A stretch of 64,000 nucleotides of DNA from Fuerstiella sp. (GTDB lineage Bacteria > Planctomycetota > Planctomycetia > Planctomycetales > Planctomycetaceae), in NCBI GenBank assembly GCA_022843805.1, contig JALHMY010000027.1, forward strand, positions 33,884 through 97,883, written 5' to 3'. This document shows, piece by piece, positions 62,881 to 64,000 of the stretch (positions within the stretch are counted from its first letter, which is position 1; each line of letters begins with the position of its first letter). The notes under the pieces were generated by a model. The model saw only the letters and a program-made list of their open reading frames with translations, made no database searches and was not told where the DNA came from. The translations under genes and the position numbers were made by a program.

Positions 62881-63948
62881 TTACGGCTTTTTCGACAAAC
62901 CGTAAACCGTAAACGGGAAGACACCATCATTTCTTTCAGTTGCACCGATTTCCGAGAGGATTAGCTGAAACCCCTGGTTTCCGGGAACCTGTGGTGAAAC
63001 TCGCAGCCGTATCAAGCTGCCGACAACAGTGCACTCACCGACCAGATTATCGCTGCAGACAAGTTCTGCGGTTACTACTCCTGTCGGCTTTCCCGAACGA
63101 CGAACTACGGAAAACTCGGCTTCGACAAATTTTTTAATTTCCGTGACGCCAAGGTGTGGAATCTGAGGCTTCAGGCTTAAGTCTGAGTCATAGACAATTG
63201 TAACGGGCCATTCCATGGCAATTGAATTGCCTTCAAGATCAGATGCTTCGAAAAACAGAGTCCGAGTAAACTTACACGGGTCTTGCCGACCATCGGCACA
63301 AATTTCTAACCAGTATTCCCCCGCGGATTTCCCCGGTGAAAGGGCAGCTGTAACATCTGATGCCGACGATTTGACGATCAGTTGGATTAACTCAGGGCAG
63401 GCCTGTAGCTTTGTCCTTAGCGAAACACCTTTATTGCTTTTCGCAATTCCCTCAATCAAAAGCGATTCAGAAATATGAAATGCACTTCGAACCTGCCCTT
63501 TTAGAGACCAATTAATTGATAGTGAATTTTGCAATTCCGCCATCAAATTGACTGCAAATGGCTGCACATCGAAGTCTCCGTGATTTGCCTGACGTAAATC
63601 GATGCTCAGATCAATCATGCGGGTCTCTCCCGGAGGGATTGTCAGGGAACCTTGTTCCCCGTCAGCATTGACAACCGTGCAACTACATGACGTCGCGAAT
63701 TCAGAAACAACGACGTTTGTTCGACTAACGTTTGTAATCGGAATTTGCCAACGAAAGGTTGGCGTGGCCCAAACAATTCCGAGATTCAGCGATGACTCAG
63801 GAATTGATAGTGCGGGGGCAGGTATTACGTTCTCTGTGGAAGCAACTTCTGGCAGCCCCTCGTTGTCTTTTGGAATAAGAATGCCCATCACCACGCAACC
63901 GATAGTAAGTCCCGCAGTAATTAGAAATGCAATCTTTGATTTCCTCAT
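62881..63948 (-). CDS. Exported DUF1573-like protein
   Basis: The protein has 355 residues from ATG 63948, where the signal-anchor (KIAFLITAGLTIGCVVMGIL) begins; the frame extends to 63987. Residues about 45-120 are DUF1573-like: LNLGIVWATPTFRWQIPITN, VVVSEFATSCSCTVVNA, LTIPPGETRMIDLSIDLR. Two further beta-sandwich domains follow. DUF1573 resembles immunoglobulin-type domains found in surface and cilium-related proteins. The CSC pair may be a metal or disulfide site. The gene leads the leftward cluster ending at 60067; anything upstream lies outside the window. Confidence 0.82.
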   Translation of the reverse strand: MRKSKIAFLITAGLTIGCVVMGILIPKDNEGLPEVASTENVIPAPALSIPESSLNLGIVWATPTFRWQIPITNVSRTNVVVSEFATSCSCTVVNADGEQGSLTIPPGETRMIDLSIDLRQANHGDFDVQPFAVNLMAELQNSLSINWSLKGQVRSAFHISESLLIEGIAKSNKGVSLRTKLQACPELIQLIVKSSASDVTAALSPGKSAGEYWLEICADGRQDPCKFTRTLFFEASDLEGNSIAMEWPVTIVYDSDLSLKPQIPHLGVTEIKKFVEAEFSVVRRSGKPTGVVTAELVCSDNLVGECTVVGSLIRLRVSPQVPGNQGFQLILSEIGATERNDGVFPFTVYGLSKKP

Positions 63949-64000
63949 AAATCCGTTTCCCGTACAAAGACTTCGCTGTTTACGCATTTTTTGGCGGGGC

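Overview
The window looks like a chromosomal segment from a planctomycete, most likely order Planctomycetales. The evidence is the mix of families: three DUF1501 proteins, two DUF1549/DUF1553 proteins, two DUF1559 prepilin-like proteins, a DUF1080-ThuA protein, a Tat-exported enolase-superfamily protein, a PQQ-like propeller, a MoxR/DUF58/von Willebrand A cluster and an ECF sigma factor next to an anti-sigma-like DUF1549 protein. No rRNA, tRNA, CRISPR array or complete insertion sequence was seen. Coding density is moderate, and several long gaps carry palindromic repeats.

Layout. 1-453: start of a DUF4956 membrane protein cut by the window edge. 677-890: tandem 31-bp repeats. 976-6370: an SH3-like exported protein, a thioredoxin-fold protein, an ankyrin-like protein and a short-chain dehydrogenase. 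6855-7157: a small acidic protein with a clear terminator. 7556-13423: a compact three-gene unit encoding an FHA-EAL protein, a winged-helix AAA+ ATPase and a Ser/Thr kinase fused to a tubulin-like GTPase domain. This unit is the best candidate here for an undescribed system. 13620-17284: a PQQ-like propeller, a DUF1080-ThuA protein and a small membrane protein. 17658-18387: palindromic repeats around a probably 5'-truncated gene. 18413-26387: a leftward block of exported proteins, two of them with twin-arginine signals. 26642-27304: a MazEF module with a good sigma-70-type promoter.

28974-35620: an ECF sigma factor, an anti-sigma-like DUF1549 protein, a DUF1501 protein and an EF-hand protein. 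35690-48058: a MoxR ATPase, a DUF58 protein, a BatA-like protein, a second von Willebrand A protein and a 1617-residue DUF4175-like protein, probably one machine at the membrane. 48182-54070: an alpha-toroid protein and another DUF1549/DUF1501 pair. 54235-54875: a VapBC module. 55095-58157: a metallophosphoesterase, a possible isoprenoid-synthase-like protein, a DUF1559 protein and a small exported protein. 58270-59941: a truncated XRE regulator and a third DUF1501 protein. 60067-63948: a leftward cluster of a DUF1573-like protein, an exported lipoprotein-carrier-like protein, a Cys-rich secreted peptide and a DUF1559 protein.

A second theme is repeats. Several dispersed families have the same build: a short 5' tetranucleotide (GTAG, GGAG or GTCG) followed by a hairpin, often in inverted pairs. 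That is the layout of REP/BIME elements. One family, 104 bp when complete, occurs four times, each directly at the 3' end of a gene. All functional assignments are from reading the sequence and recalling families; no search was run.
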